Part shown: positions 1 to 8,965 of the stretch, piece by piece
Position numbering within the stretch: position 1 is the first letter of the stretch
Layout: each line of letters starts with the position of its first letter
NCBI GenBank assembly: GCA_910578395.1
Contig: CAJTPZ010000002.1
Location: 62,242 to 126,241 of the forward strand
From: an uncultured Muribaculaceae bacterium
GTDB lineage: Bacteria > Bacteroidota > Bacteroidia > Bacteroidales > Muribaculaceae
Reading direction: 5' to 3'
DNA length: 64,000 bases
The notes under the pieces: model-generated
What the model was told of the DNA's origin: nothing
Databases searched by the model: none
Seen by the model: the letters and a program-made list of their open reading frames with translations, nothing else
Made by a program: the position numbers and the translations under genes

Positions 1-1054
1 TAGTAAGCTCGCCGGTATAAGTCACGTTCACCCTGCCTGGCTTGCCCTTCTTAGTGGTCACGAGGATCACACCTGCCGCGGCGCGTGTGCCGTAGATAGC
101 ACCTGCCGAACCGTCCTTTAACACATCGATGCTCTCAATATCCTCCTGGGCAAGCATACTGAGACTCCCTCCGGTCATACCGTCGATGATGACGAGAGGA
201 CTTTGTGCGGCATTGATCGAACCAACGCCGCGAAGCTGGAAACTTGCGCCTGAGTTCGGCGAATTGGTGCCGTCGATTGTAAGACCCGCAATCTTACCTT
301 GAAGAGCGGTTGCCACTGTAGCACCTCCGACACCGGTCATAAGATCTTCGCCCTTTATAGAAGTAATCGATGATGTCACCTGCTTTTTCTGAAGAGAACC
401 GTAACCTATGACCACCACATCATCGAGTACCTTACTGTCGGGTTCGAGTTTTACGGAAAGTACACTCTTGCCTTTCACAGCCACAACCTGCGGCATATAG
501 CCGATACTTGAAAATCTGAGCGATGCATTGTCAGGAACCTCAATGGAGAACTCTCCGTCGATATTGGTCGAGGTGCCGGATCCTGCCATATTATCAACCA
601 TTACAGTAACTCCGATCACCGGATCTCCGTTGTCGGCATCTGTCACGACTCCGGTCACTTTGCGTTTAGGTGTATCGGATGGCGTTTCCTTGACCTGTTT
701 GGATATGTTGCTCTTAAGTGAGATCTGTCGCCCGTTTATCACATAAGTCACACCTGTATTATTGAAAATCTGATCGAGAATCGCAGTCACAGGCTTGTTT
801 TTAGCCGACACACTCACGCGGCGCCGGGTGTCAATGCCTTTGTTGTAGTAGAAGAATATATACTCGCTCTCCTTCTCGATTTTAGAAAGCACATCTTTGA
901 CAGTCTTGTCCTTGACTTCTATTGTAAGCAGTTTATCGTGCACATTGGCAGAGCCGGATGCACCGGCTCCAAAAGAAACAAAACAGATGCAGAGAATCAT
1001 CACGGCTCGCATGGCTCTCCACATACATGAATTGTTCATGTAATTATTAATCAT
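1..1054 (-). CDS. SusC/RagA family TonB-linked outer membrane transporter, 5' part only
   Basis: This is the N-terminal ~351 residues of an outer-membrane, TonB-dependent importer of the SusC/RagA type; the barrel lies beyond the left edge. Translating the minus strand from the ATG at 1054 (an in-frame ATG at 1039 is an alternative) gives a signal peptide around residues 12-30, an STN domain (about residues 35-90), a carboxypeptidase-like regulatory domain starting at KRKVTGVVTDADNGDPVIGV, and the TonB plug ending with DVLKDGSAGAIYGTRAAAG. The STN domain is the part that in FecA-type transducers talks to an inner-membrane FecR protein, which fits the fecR and ECF sigma genes directly upstream on the same strand. 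The transported ligand cannot be told, because the SusD partner and any enzymes lie outside. The frame is open with no interruption. Confidence 0.93.
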   Translation of the reverse strand, partial: MINNYMNNSCMWRAMRAVMILCICFVSFGAGASGSANVHDKLLTIEVKDKTVKDVLSKIEKESEYIFFYYNKGIDTRRRVSVSAKNKPVTAILDQIFNNTGVTYVINGRQISLKSNISKQVKETPSDTPKRKVTGVVTDADNGDPVIGVTVMVDNMAGSGTSTNIDGEFSIEVPDNASLRFSSIGYMPQVVAVKGKSVLSVKLEPDSKVLDDVVVIGYGSLQKKQVTSSITSIKGEDLMTGVGGATVATALQGKIAGLTIDGTNSPNSGASFQLRGVGSINAAQSPLVIIDGMTGGSLSMLAQEDIESIDVLKDGSAGAIYGTRAAAGVILVTTKKGKPGRVNVTYTGELT

Positions 1055-1099
1055 TATATTCGCATTAACTTTACTTGTTTAAGGTTTCTCTCTCTCCCG

Positions 1100-1133
1100 A
1101 CGGCCGGATATACCGTCAATATCATCCGGCCGT
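1100..1133. other. GC-rich hairpin between fecR and susC
   Basis: A perfect 10-bp inverted repeat (ACGGCCGGAT at 1100-1109, ATCCGGCCGT at 1124-1133). On the plus strand it is followed by a T-rich run, so it could stop antisense transcription; on the minus strand, the coding direction, no T-run follows. It may attenuate or stabilise the fecR-susC transcript (inference). Confidence 0.55.
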
Positions 1134-1222
1134 TTCTTTTTTCATGGTTCTCTCTTTTCCATCGGCATTTGATTTTAACGGTTGGTTTATTTCTGTTGAG
1201 TCTTCGAACTGAATGTCCTGGA

Positions 1223-2320
1223 TTATTCTGGTCTCACATATATGCAGCCGTCTTCCTCATCGCACACTATCGGAACGGAATAGGCAATGACGGAAATCAC
1301 TTCTTCAAGGCTCCTTTTAAGGTCGAGTTTACCTGAGACTCTCATATCAGACACACCCGGTTCTACGACAAACCGGCGGCCATAGTAAAGCTCCAGTTTC
1401 TTAAATACTTCGCTAAGAGATTCATTGTCGTATATGAGCATATTATGTGTCCAGCTCACAAATGGCGCAACATCCACCTCGACCGGAGTACCCAACACTC
1501 CGACACTATCGACTGCCAGATACTGCCCGGGGGACATCGTCACTTCCTCACCTTTGCCGTTATCCACATTGACCGATCCACCAACAAGCACTACGTAGGC
1601 CTCAGTCTCTGCAGGATAAGCCGATACGTTGAACGTTGTACCTGTCACAATGACATTGAAATCGCGTGTAATGACCGTGAACGGCCTCTCAATATCGCAG
1701 GCGACTTCAAGATACGCCTCTCCCTCGACAATTATCTCACGCCTGTCATCTCTGAACTCCTGCGGATATACCACTCTCGTTCCGGAGTTTACCCACAACC
1801 TGGTGCCATCGGACAACAACATCTGCGACCGCCGGCCTTTAGGCACTATCAACTGGCTGTAGACCGCAGCCGCACCTGTATCGACACTTTTCGCTTTAGT
1901 GCTGACCGTGTCGGAATTGACCGTCAGATCTCCCTGTGCCGTATATACGATCTCAGCTTCCTCTCTTTCCACATCTATCCGCTCCTCATCAGAAATCATA
2001 AGCACAATGTTGTCGTTGCCACTATCATGCACCGGCAAAGTCTGCACAGCATAGTCCTTTATCGAATCAACCGGGTCAACTGCCGACCGCCTGAGCAAGG
2101 GAAAACCGACAAACAGGACGATCATCGCGGCCGATACCGTCAGCAACGCCAACCGCACGGCACGGCGGTAAGCACGTTTAAGGCGGTAAATCCTTATGCT
2201 TCGTGAAACATCAAACCACGACCGCATGACCTCGTCGGGGTCTACATGAACCTCTTTTGAGTTGACGTAGCCGACCAACAGGCGCACAACCTCGTTAATG
2301 TCTGATTTCTGTTTTTCCAT
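1223..2320 (-). CDS. FecR family anti-sigma factor
   Basis: A 365-residue inner-membrane sigma regulator. The cytoplasmic N-terminal part (1-55) would hold the ECF sigma factor, one membrane segment lies at about 57-77, and the periplasmic part carries the FecR domain (about 160-255, with the typical LSDGTRLWVNSGTRVVYP stretch) and a C-terminal DUF4974-type domain (about 300-362). The family relays ligand occupancy of the SusC-like receptor's STN domain to the sigma factor. The gene lies between the sigma gene (upstream, 135-bp gap) and the susC-like gene (downstream, 168-bp gap), the standard order for these modules in Bacteroidales. Length is normal. Confidence 0.95.
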   Translation of the reverse strand: MEKQKSDINEVVRLLVGYVNSKEVHVDPDEVMRSWFDVSRSIRIYRLKRAYRRAVRLALLTVSAAMIVLFVGFPLLRRSAVDPVDSIKDYAVQTLPVHDSGNDNIVLMISDEERIDVEREEAEIVYTAQGDLTVNSDTVSTKAKSVDTGAAAVYSQLIVPKGRRSQMLLSDGTRLWVNSGTRVVYPQEFRDDRREIIVEGEAYLEVACDIERPFTVITRDFNVIVTGTTFNVSAYPAETEAYVVLVGGSVNVDNGKGEEVTMSPGQYLAVDSVGVLGTPVEVDVAPFVSWTHNMLIYDNESLSEVFKKLELYYGRRFVVEPGVSDMRVSGKLDLKRSLEEVISVIAYSVPIVCDEEDGCIYVRPE

Positions 2321-2455
2321 TGTTTTGCGATATACGATAATTAAGACGTGTGTCTAAAATTTTTCTACTCTTTTTTAAGTAAAAATTTGTTCAAAAACTG
2401 TCCGTAGATCAATTCAAGACATGCTTCAGATCCACCCACAACAACATTAGGATCC

Positions 2456-3055
2456 TCACAGGCAGCCGTTAAGCACCTCGCCGCCCTGCAAAAAAAATAA
2501 AGCGATACATTTGGTGAAATCAGCACCAAGCATGGCACGCAATCTTTCAAGTGCCCGATAGACCTGATTCATCGAAGACTGAGGATTTATTTCAAGCACA
2601 GCCGCAACCTCTTTATGCGAAAGCCCTTTGACATAGCGCAGATAAAGCACCTCCCGCTGACTTTTAGGCAACATCCTGTAGGCATAGAGTAGCCTGCGGC
2701 TCAGACGCAGTTTATCGTCGTCATGCCTGAACAAGCGCTCAAGCGCAGTATCATCGACATCGAGACAAAAGCCATATTCTTCGATATTTTCTTCGGCCTT
2801 GAGCGCTGACATCCTATCGATCAAGACATTTCTCATTGATGCGAGAAGATATGACTTCACATAGCTGAGATCAGAAAGACGACGGCTGCTGCATATCTTC
2901 ACAAAAACATCCTGTATGCAGTCTTTCACAAGGTCCACGTCGGGGGAATATTTCAGTCCGAAATTAAGCATCAGCTCATAATACCTGCAATACAGCATTG
3001 AAAGCGCTGAGGAATCCCCCTTCAGAACCAATTTCCACAATTCAATGTCGTTCAT
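2456..3055 (-). CDS. ECF RNA polymerase sigma-70 factor
   Basis: A 199-residue ECF sigma factor of the Bacteroidetes expansion family. Region 2 spans about residues 10-80 (core DCIQDVFVKI followed by a run resembling the -10 recognition helix) and region 4 with its helix-turn-helix spans about 125-175 (LPKSQREVLYLRYVKGLSHKEVA is split here: the motif begins at residue 129). It is the first gene of the sigma-fecR-susC module and is expected to drive its own target transporter operon when FecR releases it. The last ~20 residues are Cys-rich and hydrophobic and show nothing known. Confidence 0.95.
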   Translation of the reverse strand: MNDIELWKLVLKGDSSALSMLYCRYYELMLNFGLKYSPDVDLVKDCIQDVFVKICSSRRLSDLSYVKSYLLASMRNVLIDRMSALKAEENIEEYGFCLDVDDTALERLFRHDDDKLRLSRRLLYAYRMLPKSQREVLYLRYVKGLSHKEVAAVLEINPQSSMNQVYRALERLRAMLGADFTKCIALFFLQGGEVLNGCL

Positions 3056-3218
3056 ACGGCAGACACAGGCTATGACTCATTATTTTCGCGACAGTTTTAT
3101 ACATTGCTTCCCCCGGGAAAGTCCAATGGGGAATATATTAAAACGGCATTTACATTTTTATCTACTCACATTTTCAGAGTTTTTTCACTCCATAATGCTT
3201 TTGATGAAAATAATACGC

Positions 3219-3254
3219 AAAAAAGCGGCAACAGGTCTAAAACCAATTGCCGCC
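3219..3254 (-). terminator. Intrinsic terminator of the efflux/lpxA operon
   Basis: On the minus strand the 7-bp stem GCGGCAA/TTGCCGC, extended by GGT/ACC pairing nearer the loop, is followed directly by six U. It lies 28 bp after the stop of the lpxA-like gene and closes the four-gene efflux operon. Confidence 0.85.
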
Positions 3255-3281
3255 TCTGAAATATTGCGATTCGCTATTATA

Positions 3282-4067
3282 CTATTCAAGATCAACCGGA
3301 ACCGCCACAATCTGCAGATTGCTGCGACGGATAAAGTCGACAATCTTGTTGCGGTACTCGCCTTCCTTCACATCGGCCTCAATGCGTTTCAACGCATTGA
3401 ATACTGAAGTTCCGCTCTGATAAACATGACGATAAGCTTTGGCTATATCATCAATCACATCAGGATCGAACCCTTCTTTACGCATAATATAGGCGTTTAC
3501 GCCAAAATAACTTACCGGATTGTGCGCCACAATAACATAGGGTGGCACATTTCCGGAGATGCGGCAACCACCTTTAACAAGTACCCAGTCTCCAACCTCA
3601 GACCCCTCATGGAGAATCGAATTGCTGGAAAGTATGACACAATCGCCGACCTTGACGCTTCCGCCGAAAGTCACTCCATTTCCGAGCACACAGTGGCGGC
3701 CTATGGTACAGTCATGTCCGAGGTGCACATTGGCCATGATGAAGTTGTCATCGGCTATATGCGTGCCTCCGGAAGGATTTATGCCCAGGTTGATGATCAC
3801 ATGCTCACGGATGACATTGTTGTTTCCGATATAGCAATAGGTCTTCTCGCCTTTCCAGCGGAAATCCTGAGGCAGCGCACCTATAACGGCACCCTGAAAA
3901 ACTTTGTTACCGCTTCCCATGCGTGTGCCATTGAGTATGCTGGCATAGGGTTTGATCTCGCATCCGTCGCCAATCTCGACATCGGCTTCGATATAGGCAA
4001 AAGGATGGATTGTGACATTACTGCCTATCTTTGCGGCAGGGTCAACATGAGCGAGTGGTGAAATCAT
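3282..4067 (-). CDS. lpxA: LpxA-like acyl-ACP--UDP-N-acetylglucosamine O-acyltransferase
   Basis: A 261-residue left-handed beta-helix acyltransferase. Canonical LpxA transfers a 3-hydroxyacyl chain from ACP to UDP-GlcNAc, the first step of lipid A synthesis, in the cytoplasm. Hexapeptide repeats fill residues 1-190, followed by the helical LpxA C-terminal domain. The catalytic-type histidines are present in NVHLGHDC (His115, His118) and a further His at 153. The section after the catalytic loop (ILHEGSEVG) departs from the MHQFC-type sequence I would expect for the main Bacteroidetes LpxA, and lpxD and lpxC/fabZ are not adjacent, so this may be a paralogue rather than the housekeeping enzyme. 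It follows the outer-membrane efflux gene by only 24 bp and precedes the operon terminator, so it is probably co-transcribed with the pump. Confidence 0.88.
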   Translation of the reverse strand: MISPLAHVDPAAKIGSNVTIHPFAYIEADVEIGDGCEIKPYASILNGTRMGSGNKVFQGAVIGALPQDFRWKGEKTYCYIGNNNVIREHVIINLGINPSGGTHIADDNFIMANVHLGHDCTIGRHCVLGNGVTFGGSVKVGDCVILSSNSILHEGSEVGDWVLVKGGCRISGNVPPYVIVAHNPVSYFGVNAYIMRKEGFDPDVIDDIAKAYRHVYQSGTSVFNALKRIEADVKEGEYRNKIVDFIRRSNLQIVAVPVDLE

Positions 4068-4091
4068 GACGGATCTTTTTAGTGTCAGGTA

Positions 4092-5516
4092 TTAGATTTC
4101 TTTATCGGCAATACCTCCGCCGCCAAGCGCCTGATAGAGACTTATGACGGACTGGGTGCGTGCAAGATCGCAGCTTATTGCGCCCATCTGAGCCGAAAGC
4201 AGGCCGCTTTGGGCAGTCAAAAGCTCAAGATAGGTGGTAGTGTCGGTGTATTTGAACAATTCGGTCGTGGCATCAACAGAACGCTGCCAGGCTTCGACCT
4301 GACGGCCAAGCCAAACAGATTTGTCGGAATTGCGCTCATAGGCATCAATAGCGTCATGCACATCAGCGGCAGCGCTCATAAGAGTGTAGCTGAACGTGTT
4401 GAGAGTCTGTTGCTGCTGTGCCTTGGTAGCTTTGAGGCGTGCAATGTTCTGTCCGCGCGAGAAAATCGGAGCCGTAAGCGAGGCTGCAAGCTGTGTGAAC
4501 CACACCGCAGGGTTGTGGATCGCTCCGCCCATTGAATTGGTGAAACCGAGATTGGCTGTAAGATTTATGCCCGGATAGAAAGCCGCACGGGCAGAGTTGG
4601 TAGCATAATAAGCCACCGCGACAGCACGTTCGGCGGCCCTAACGTCGGGGCGGTTGGCAAGCTCCACCATAGGAACTCCATCGGAAATCGCCCCTGGTAT
4701 TTCCAACGCAAGCCCAGGCTGGATATCCCAGGTATGCGGCATCTCACCAAGAAGCAATGAAAAAGAGTTCATCGCTTCATTAAGCGATATCTCAAGGTCG
4801 TTGAGCGAGGCACAGATATTATAATAATTCGCTTCGCTCTGAGCCACACCGGCCTCATTTGTGCGTCCCGACTCTTTATAGGCCTTCATGGTCTCGACAT
4901 TACTCTTCCATATCTCCGATGTCTCACGCGTCAATTCAATCTGGGCCTCAATCGACGAAATGGCATAATAAAGATTTGCCACACCGGCTATAATCTGCGA
5001 GCGGACAGCCTGCTCATAATCCTTAGACTGGGAATAAGAGGCCTCTGCACCACGCTTTGCATTGAGTATCTTTCCGAATATGTCAAACTCCCAGTTGAGC
5101 ACCAATGGTATCGTATAGGTCTTGGCGAACGGAGCATGATCATAGGATGCAGCAGCTGCATTAGGCGAAATCGCCACTGAAGGCAGATAGCTCATGCGCG
5201 CTCCCTGCATGTTGGCATGTGCGACCTCGATGTTAAGACGCGCGTTCTCAAGATCGATGTTGTTTTCAAGTGCACGCTGTATATATCCCTGAAGCACGGG
5301 ATCGGTATATACCGTCTGCCATGTAAGTGTACCTATGGCACCCTCGGCGGCAGTCTGGTCGGCAGCCTTGACATATTCCTGAAGCAAAGCATCGTCTCCG
5401 GCCTGCTTGGACATGTCAAACTTATTGTAGATATGACAACCCGTGAGTGCCGGAATGATGGCTACCGCCACCATTGCCGACACGAGGGTCTTATGAATTT
5501 TCGCAGTCATTTTCAA
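4092..5516 (-). CDS. TolC/NodT-type outer membrane efflux lipoprotein
   Basis: A 474-residue outer-membrane factor that would form the exit duct of the tripartite pump. A lipoprotein signal with lipobox LTGC puts the lipid-bearing cysteine at residue 27. The rest has the long coiled-coil and tandem-repeat organisation of the family, with two outer-membrane-efflux-protein repeats. It lies 11 bp after the RND pump gene on the same strand, so pump and duct are translated from one message. Length is typical. Confidence 0.93.
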   Translation of the reverse strand: MKMTAKIHKTLVSAMVAVAIIPALTGCHIYNKFDMSKQAGDDALLQEYVKAADQTAAEGAIGTLTWQTVYTDPVLQGYIQRALENNIDLENARLNIEVAHANMQGARMSYLPSVAISPNAAAASYDHAPFAKTYTIPLVLNWEFDIFGKILNAKRGAEASYSQSKDYEQAVRSQIIAGVANLYYAISSIEAQIELTRETSEIWKSNVETMKAYKESGRTNEAGVAQSEANYYNICASLNDLEISLNEAMNSFSLLLGEMPHTWDIQPGLALEIPGAISDGVPMVELANRPDVRAAERAVAVAYYATNSARAAFYPGINLTANLGFTNSMGGAIHNPAVWFTQLAASLTAPIFSRGQNIARLKATKAQQQQTLNTFSYTLMSAAADVHDAIDAYERNSDKSVWLGRQVEAWQRSVDATTELFKYTDTTTYLELLTAQSGLLSAQMGAISCDLARTQSVISLYQALGGGGIADKEI

Positions 5517-5527
5517 GATGATGCTTT

Positions 5528-8500
5528 TTATTTACTTTTTGAATACTGTACGATCTCACTTTCAACTGCATCGTTGTTGGTGTCTTCCCATTTGAGCGGC
5601 GTGATCTTTTCCTGAATAATCTCAAAGATCACGAAAAGCGCCGGAACGACGAGAACCTGCAGGATCATGCCTATGAGCATACCGCCTATGGATCCCGCGC
5701 CAAGCGCACGGTTGCCGTTGGCACCTGCTCCGTTGGCAAACATCATAGGCAACAGTCCTATAATGAGAGCAAGCGAGGTCATGAGAATCGGTCGCAGACG
5801 TGCTGTAGCACCTGCAATAGCCGCATTAATGATCGACATGCCGGTGCGACGACGCTCAAGCGCAAACTCGACAATAAGGATCGCATTCTTGGCAAGAAGT
5901 CCGATCAGCATGATAAGCGCGATCTGCAGATAGATGCTGTTGGATATACTAAAGATATTTGCAAAGATGAATGTTCCCATAAGGCCGAACGGTATCGAAA
6001 GTATAACCGACAACGGCAATATGTAACTCTCATACTGTGCAGACAGAAGAAGATATACAAACAGCAGACAGAGAGCAAAAATAATCGCTGTGGTACTTCC
6101 TCCCGACTGGGCCTCCTCTCGTGTCATACCCGAATACTCATAGGTGTAACCGGTAGGAAGTGTCTCGGCTGCCACACGCTGCACGGCGGCAAGCGCCTGA
6201 CCCGACGAGTAGCCCGCAGCAGGCTGTCCTGTCACCGAAATCGACTGGAACATGTTGAATCGGTTGAGGAGGTCAGGACCATATATCTTGGTAAGTGTGA
6301 CATAGTTGGACAACGATGCCATCTCGCCTCCGTTACGTATCTTGATGGCCGACAGCGTTTCGGGCGAAACACGTGCCTCAGGCGAAGCCTGCATCATCAC
6401 ACGGTAGATCTTACCGAAACGGTTGAAGTTGGACACATACATACCTCCATAATATCCCTGAAGCGTGGAAAGTATTGTCGAAGGAGAGATGCCGGCCTGT
6501 TTTGCCTTGGCAGCATCAATGTCGATCATGTACTGCGGGAAAGTGGGATTGAATGTCGTCATTGCCACCTGGATCTCAGGCTGCTTGTTGAGCTCGGCCA
6601 GGAAAGTCTGTGTGATCGCGAAAAATTCATCGATATTTCCACCGGTCTTATCCTGCATTTTAAGCTCGAAACCATTGGTCATAGAATAACCGGAGATCAT
6701 AGGAGGTGCAAAACAAACCACACGTCCGTCCTTGATCATGGCACCAGCCATACCATAGACTTTGCCAAGTATCGCATTAGAAGTCTGATCAATCTGTTTA
6801 CGATCTTCCCAATTTTTAAGCTTGATAATGAATGTGCCGTATGTAGCTCCCTGTCCAGCCATGAAGCTGTATCCTGCAATTTTCATACGGTATTCAATCT
6901 CAGGAATACCGGCGAGAATGCCATCCACCTTGTCAAGAACTTCCATGGTGCGTTCCTGCGATGTGCCCGGAGGCATATCGACCATACAGAACAGCACACC
7001 AGTATCCTCACTTGGCACAAGCGCGGTTGGGGTACGTCCCATAATCCACACAAGCAACAGTATAGAGACAGCCACCGTGACAAATGATGTGATCTTATGG
7101 TGAACAAACCACGATGCCGCCACATTATAGACTTTCAACACCCGGCCAAAACCAATCTCGAAGCCTTTATGAAAACGCTTTCCGACAATACCGAGCATAG
7201 TTACAACCGCCACTGCGACAGCGACAGTGAATTTGAGTATGTGAGAGGGCTCACTATACCAACCGAGCACCATGAACAGAATTGTAGCCACGAGTGCGAC
7301 ACCGGTGACAAGAGGAGGAAGATCAAGTGCAAATGCTTTCTTTGCCCTTTTTGCCATGATCTCACCAGTTGCACTGTAAGCCTCGCTCATGCGTTGCTTG
7401 AGTGGCTTTTCATCGTGAGCCTTGAGGAAGAGCGCACATAGTGCGGGAGAAAGCGTAAGAGCGTTGAGCGCCGAAAGGCCGATGGCAATTGCCATTGTAA
7501 GACCAAACTGACGGTAGAACACACCCGACGTGCCTGATATGAATGACACTGGAATAAACACAAGCATCATCACAAGCGTGATCGAGATAAGAGCGCCGGC
7601 AATCTCGCTCATTGCGTCGATGGAAGCCTTGCGCGGGCTCTTATAGCCGGCATCAAGCTTGGCATGCACAGCCTCAATCACCACAATCGCATCGTCGACC
7701 ACAATCGCAATCGCAAGCACAAGAGCCGACAAAGTGATAAGGTTGATTGAGAACCCGATAAGGTTCATAAAGAAGAATGTGCCGATAAGCGCGACAGGAA
7801 TTGCAATCGACGGAATAATTGTCGAACGCACGTCCTGAAGGAACACATAAACCACAAAGAACACAAGGATAAACGCCTCAATAAGGGTCTTGATCACTTC
7901 GTGTATAGAAGCATCCAGGAAGTCATTGTTGTTCATCGGGATAGCGAACTCGAGACCGTCGGGGAGCTCGCTCTTCATGTCTTCGACTACTTTCAGACAG
8001 TCATTAATGATCTGTGTCGCGTTTGATCCGGCCGTCTGGAAAATAATGGCACTGGTGGCCGGGTATCCATTGAGAGAATTATGGAAACCATAAGTGACAC
8101 GTCCCAACTCTACATCCGCGACATCTCCAAGACGAAGCACCTCGCCTGTAGGCTTGGCGGATATGACTATATTTTCAAATTCCTCAGGCTGAACAAGGCG
8201 GCCTTTGTACCTCATGGTGTACTGAAAGCTCTGATCACCCTGTTCGCCAAACGCACCTGGAGCAGCCTCTACATTCTGTTCCGACAAGGCATAGGTTATG
8301 TCGTCAGGCATGAGATTGTACTGCGCCATCACATCGGGTTTCAGCCATATACGCATCGAATAGTCGGCACCGAAGCTCATCACATCACCTACACCCGACA
8401 CACGCTGAAGCTGAGGAATCACATTGATTTTGGCATAGTTGTCAATAAATTCCTCATTATACTTGCCGGATTTGTCGTAGAGTGCCACATTGAGCAGCAT

Positions 8501-8908
8501 CGAGGTCTGACGTTTCTGCGTGAGCACACCCACACGAGTCACCTCGGCCGGAAGCAGACTCTGAGCTTTTGCAACACGATTCTGCACATCGACGGCAGCC
8601 ATGTTCGGGTCAAAGCCCTGCTCGAAATACACACTGATATTGGCCGAGCCTGTGTTGGTAGCGGTCGACTCCATGTAGGTCATGCCCTCGGCTCCGTTTA
8701 TCGCTTCCTCAAGAGGCGCAATAACAGAATTGAGCACCGCCTGCGCGTTTGCACCGGTATAAGTCGTGCTCACCGAGATTGTAGGCGGCGCGATATCGGG
8801 GAACTGGGTGATTGGAAGAGAGAAAAGTCCGATAAGACCCAGAAGGACGATGAAAATCGAAATCACCGTCGACAATACCGGACGATTTATAAATCTGTCA
8901 AGTTTCAT
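5528..8908 (-). CDS. RND multidrug efflux pump, HAE1 (AcrB-like) family
   Basis: A 1126-residue inner-membrane proton-driven exporter. The N-terminal helix and porter start resemble AcrB (FINRPVLSTVISIFIVLLG), and the proton-relay acids lie in TM4 (VVDDAIVVIE, Asp405 and Asp406). The protein is longer than the usual ~1040 residues because about 75 residues (about 505-580) between TM6 and TM7 form two additional hydrophobic segments (around 531-550 and 558-576). The adaptor gene is 57 bp upstream and the outer-membrane factor 11 bp downstream. The substrate cannot be read from sequence; drugs, bile salts or fatty acids are all plausible for a gut Bacteroidales. Confidence 0.96.
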   Translation of the reverse strand: MKLDRFINRPVLSTVISIFIVLLGLIGLFSLPITQFPDIAPPTISVSTTYTGANAQAVLNSVIAPLEEAINGAEGMTYMESTATNTGSANISVYFEQGFDPNMAAVDVQNRVAKAQSLLPAEVTRVGVLTQKRQTSMLLNVALYDKSGKYNEEFIDNYAKINVIPQLQRVSGVGDVMSFGADYSMRIWLKPDVMAQYNLMPDDITYALSEQNVEAAPGAFGEQGDQSFQYTMRYKGRLVQPEEFENIVISAKPTGEVLRLGDVADVELGRVTYGFHNSLNGYPATSAIIFQTAGSNATQIINDCLKVVEDMKSELPDGLEFAIPMNNNDFLDASIHEVIKTLIEAFILVFFVVYVFLQDVRSTIIPSIAIPVALIGTFFFMNLIGFSINLITLSALVLAIAIVVDDAIVVIEAVHAKLDAGYKSPRKASIDAMSEIAGALISITLVMMLVFIPVSFISGTSGVFYRQFGLTMAIAIGLSALNALTLSPALCALFLKAHDEKPLKQRMSEAYSATGEIMAKRAKKAFALDLPPLVTGVALVATILFMVLGWYSEPSHILKFTVAVAVAVVTMLGIVGKRFHKGFEIGFGRVLKVYNVAASWFVHHKITSFVTVAVSILLLVWIMGRTPTALVPSEDTGVLFCMVDMPPGTSQERTMEVLDKVDGILAGIPEIEYRMKIAGYSFMAGQGATYGTFIIKLKNWEDRKQIDQTSNAILGKVYGMAGAMIKDGRVVCFAPPMISGYSMTNGFELKMQDKTGGNIDEFFAITQTFLAELNKQPEIQVAMTTFNPTFPQYMIDIDAAKAKQAGISPSTILSTLQGYYGGMYVSNFNRFGKIYRVMMQASPEARVSPETLSAIKIRNGGEMASLSNYVTLTKIYGPDLLNRFNMFQSISVTGQPAAGYSSGQALAAVQRVAAETLPTGYTYEYSGMTREEAQSGGSTTAIIFALCLLFVYLLLSAQYESYILPLSVILSIPFGLMGTFIFANIFSISNSIYLQIALIMLIGLLAKNAILIVEFALERRRTGMSIINAAIAGATARLRPILMTSLALIIGLLPMMFANGAGANGNRALGAGSIGGMLIGMILQVLVVPALFVIFEIIQEKITPLKWEDTNNDAVESEIVQYSKSK

Positions 8909-8965
8909 TTATCGTATGCTTGATAAATCTTGTAAAGTATTTAAAGTCGAGTCTGTGAAGATCTG

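Noticed and set aside
1445..2206. 253-codon open frame on the plus strand opposite fecR
   Set aside because: Antisense shadow of a clear FecR protein; the translation is rich in His, Arg and Cys with no recognisable fold.
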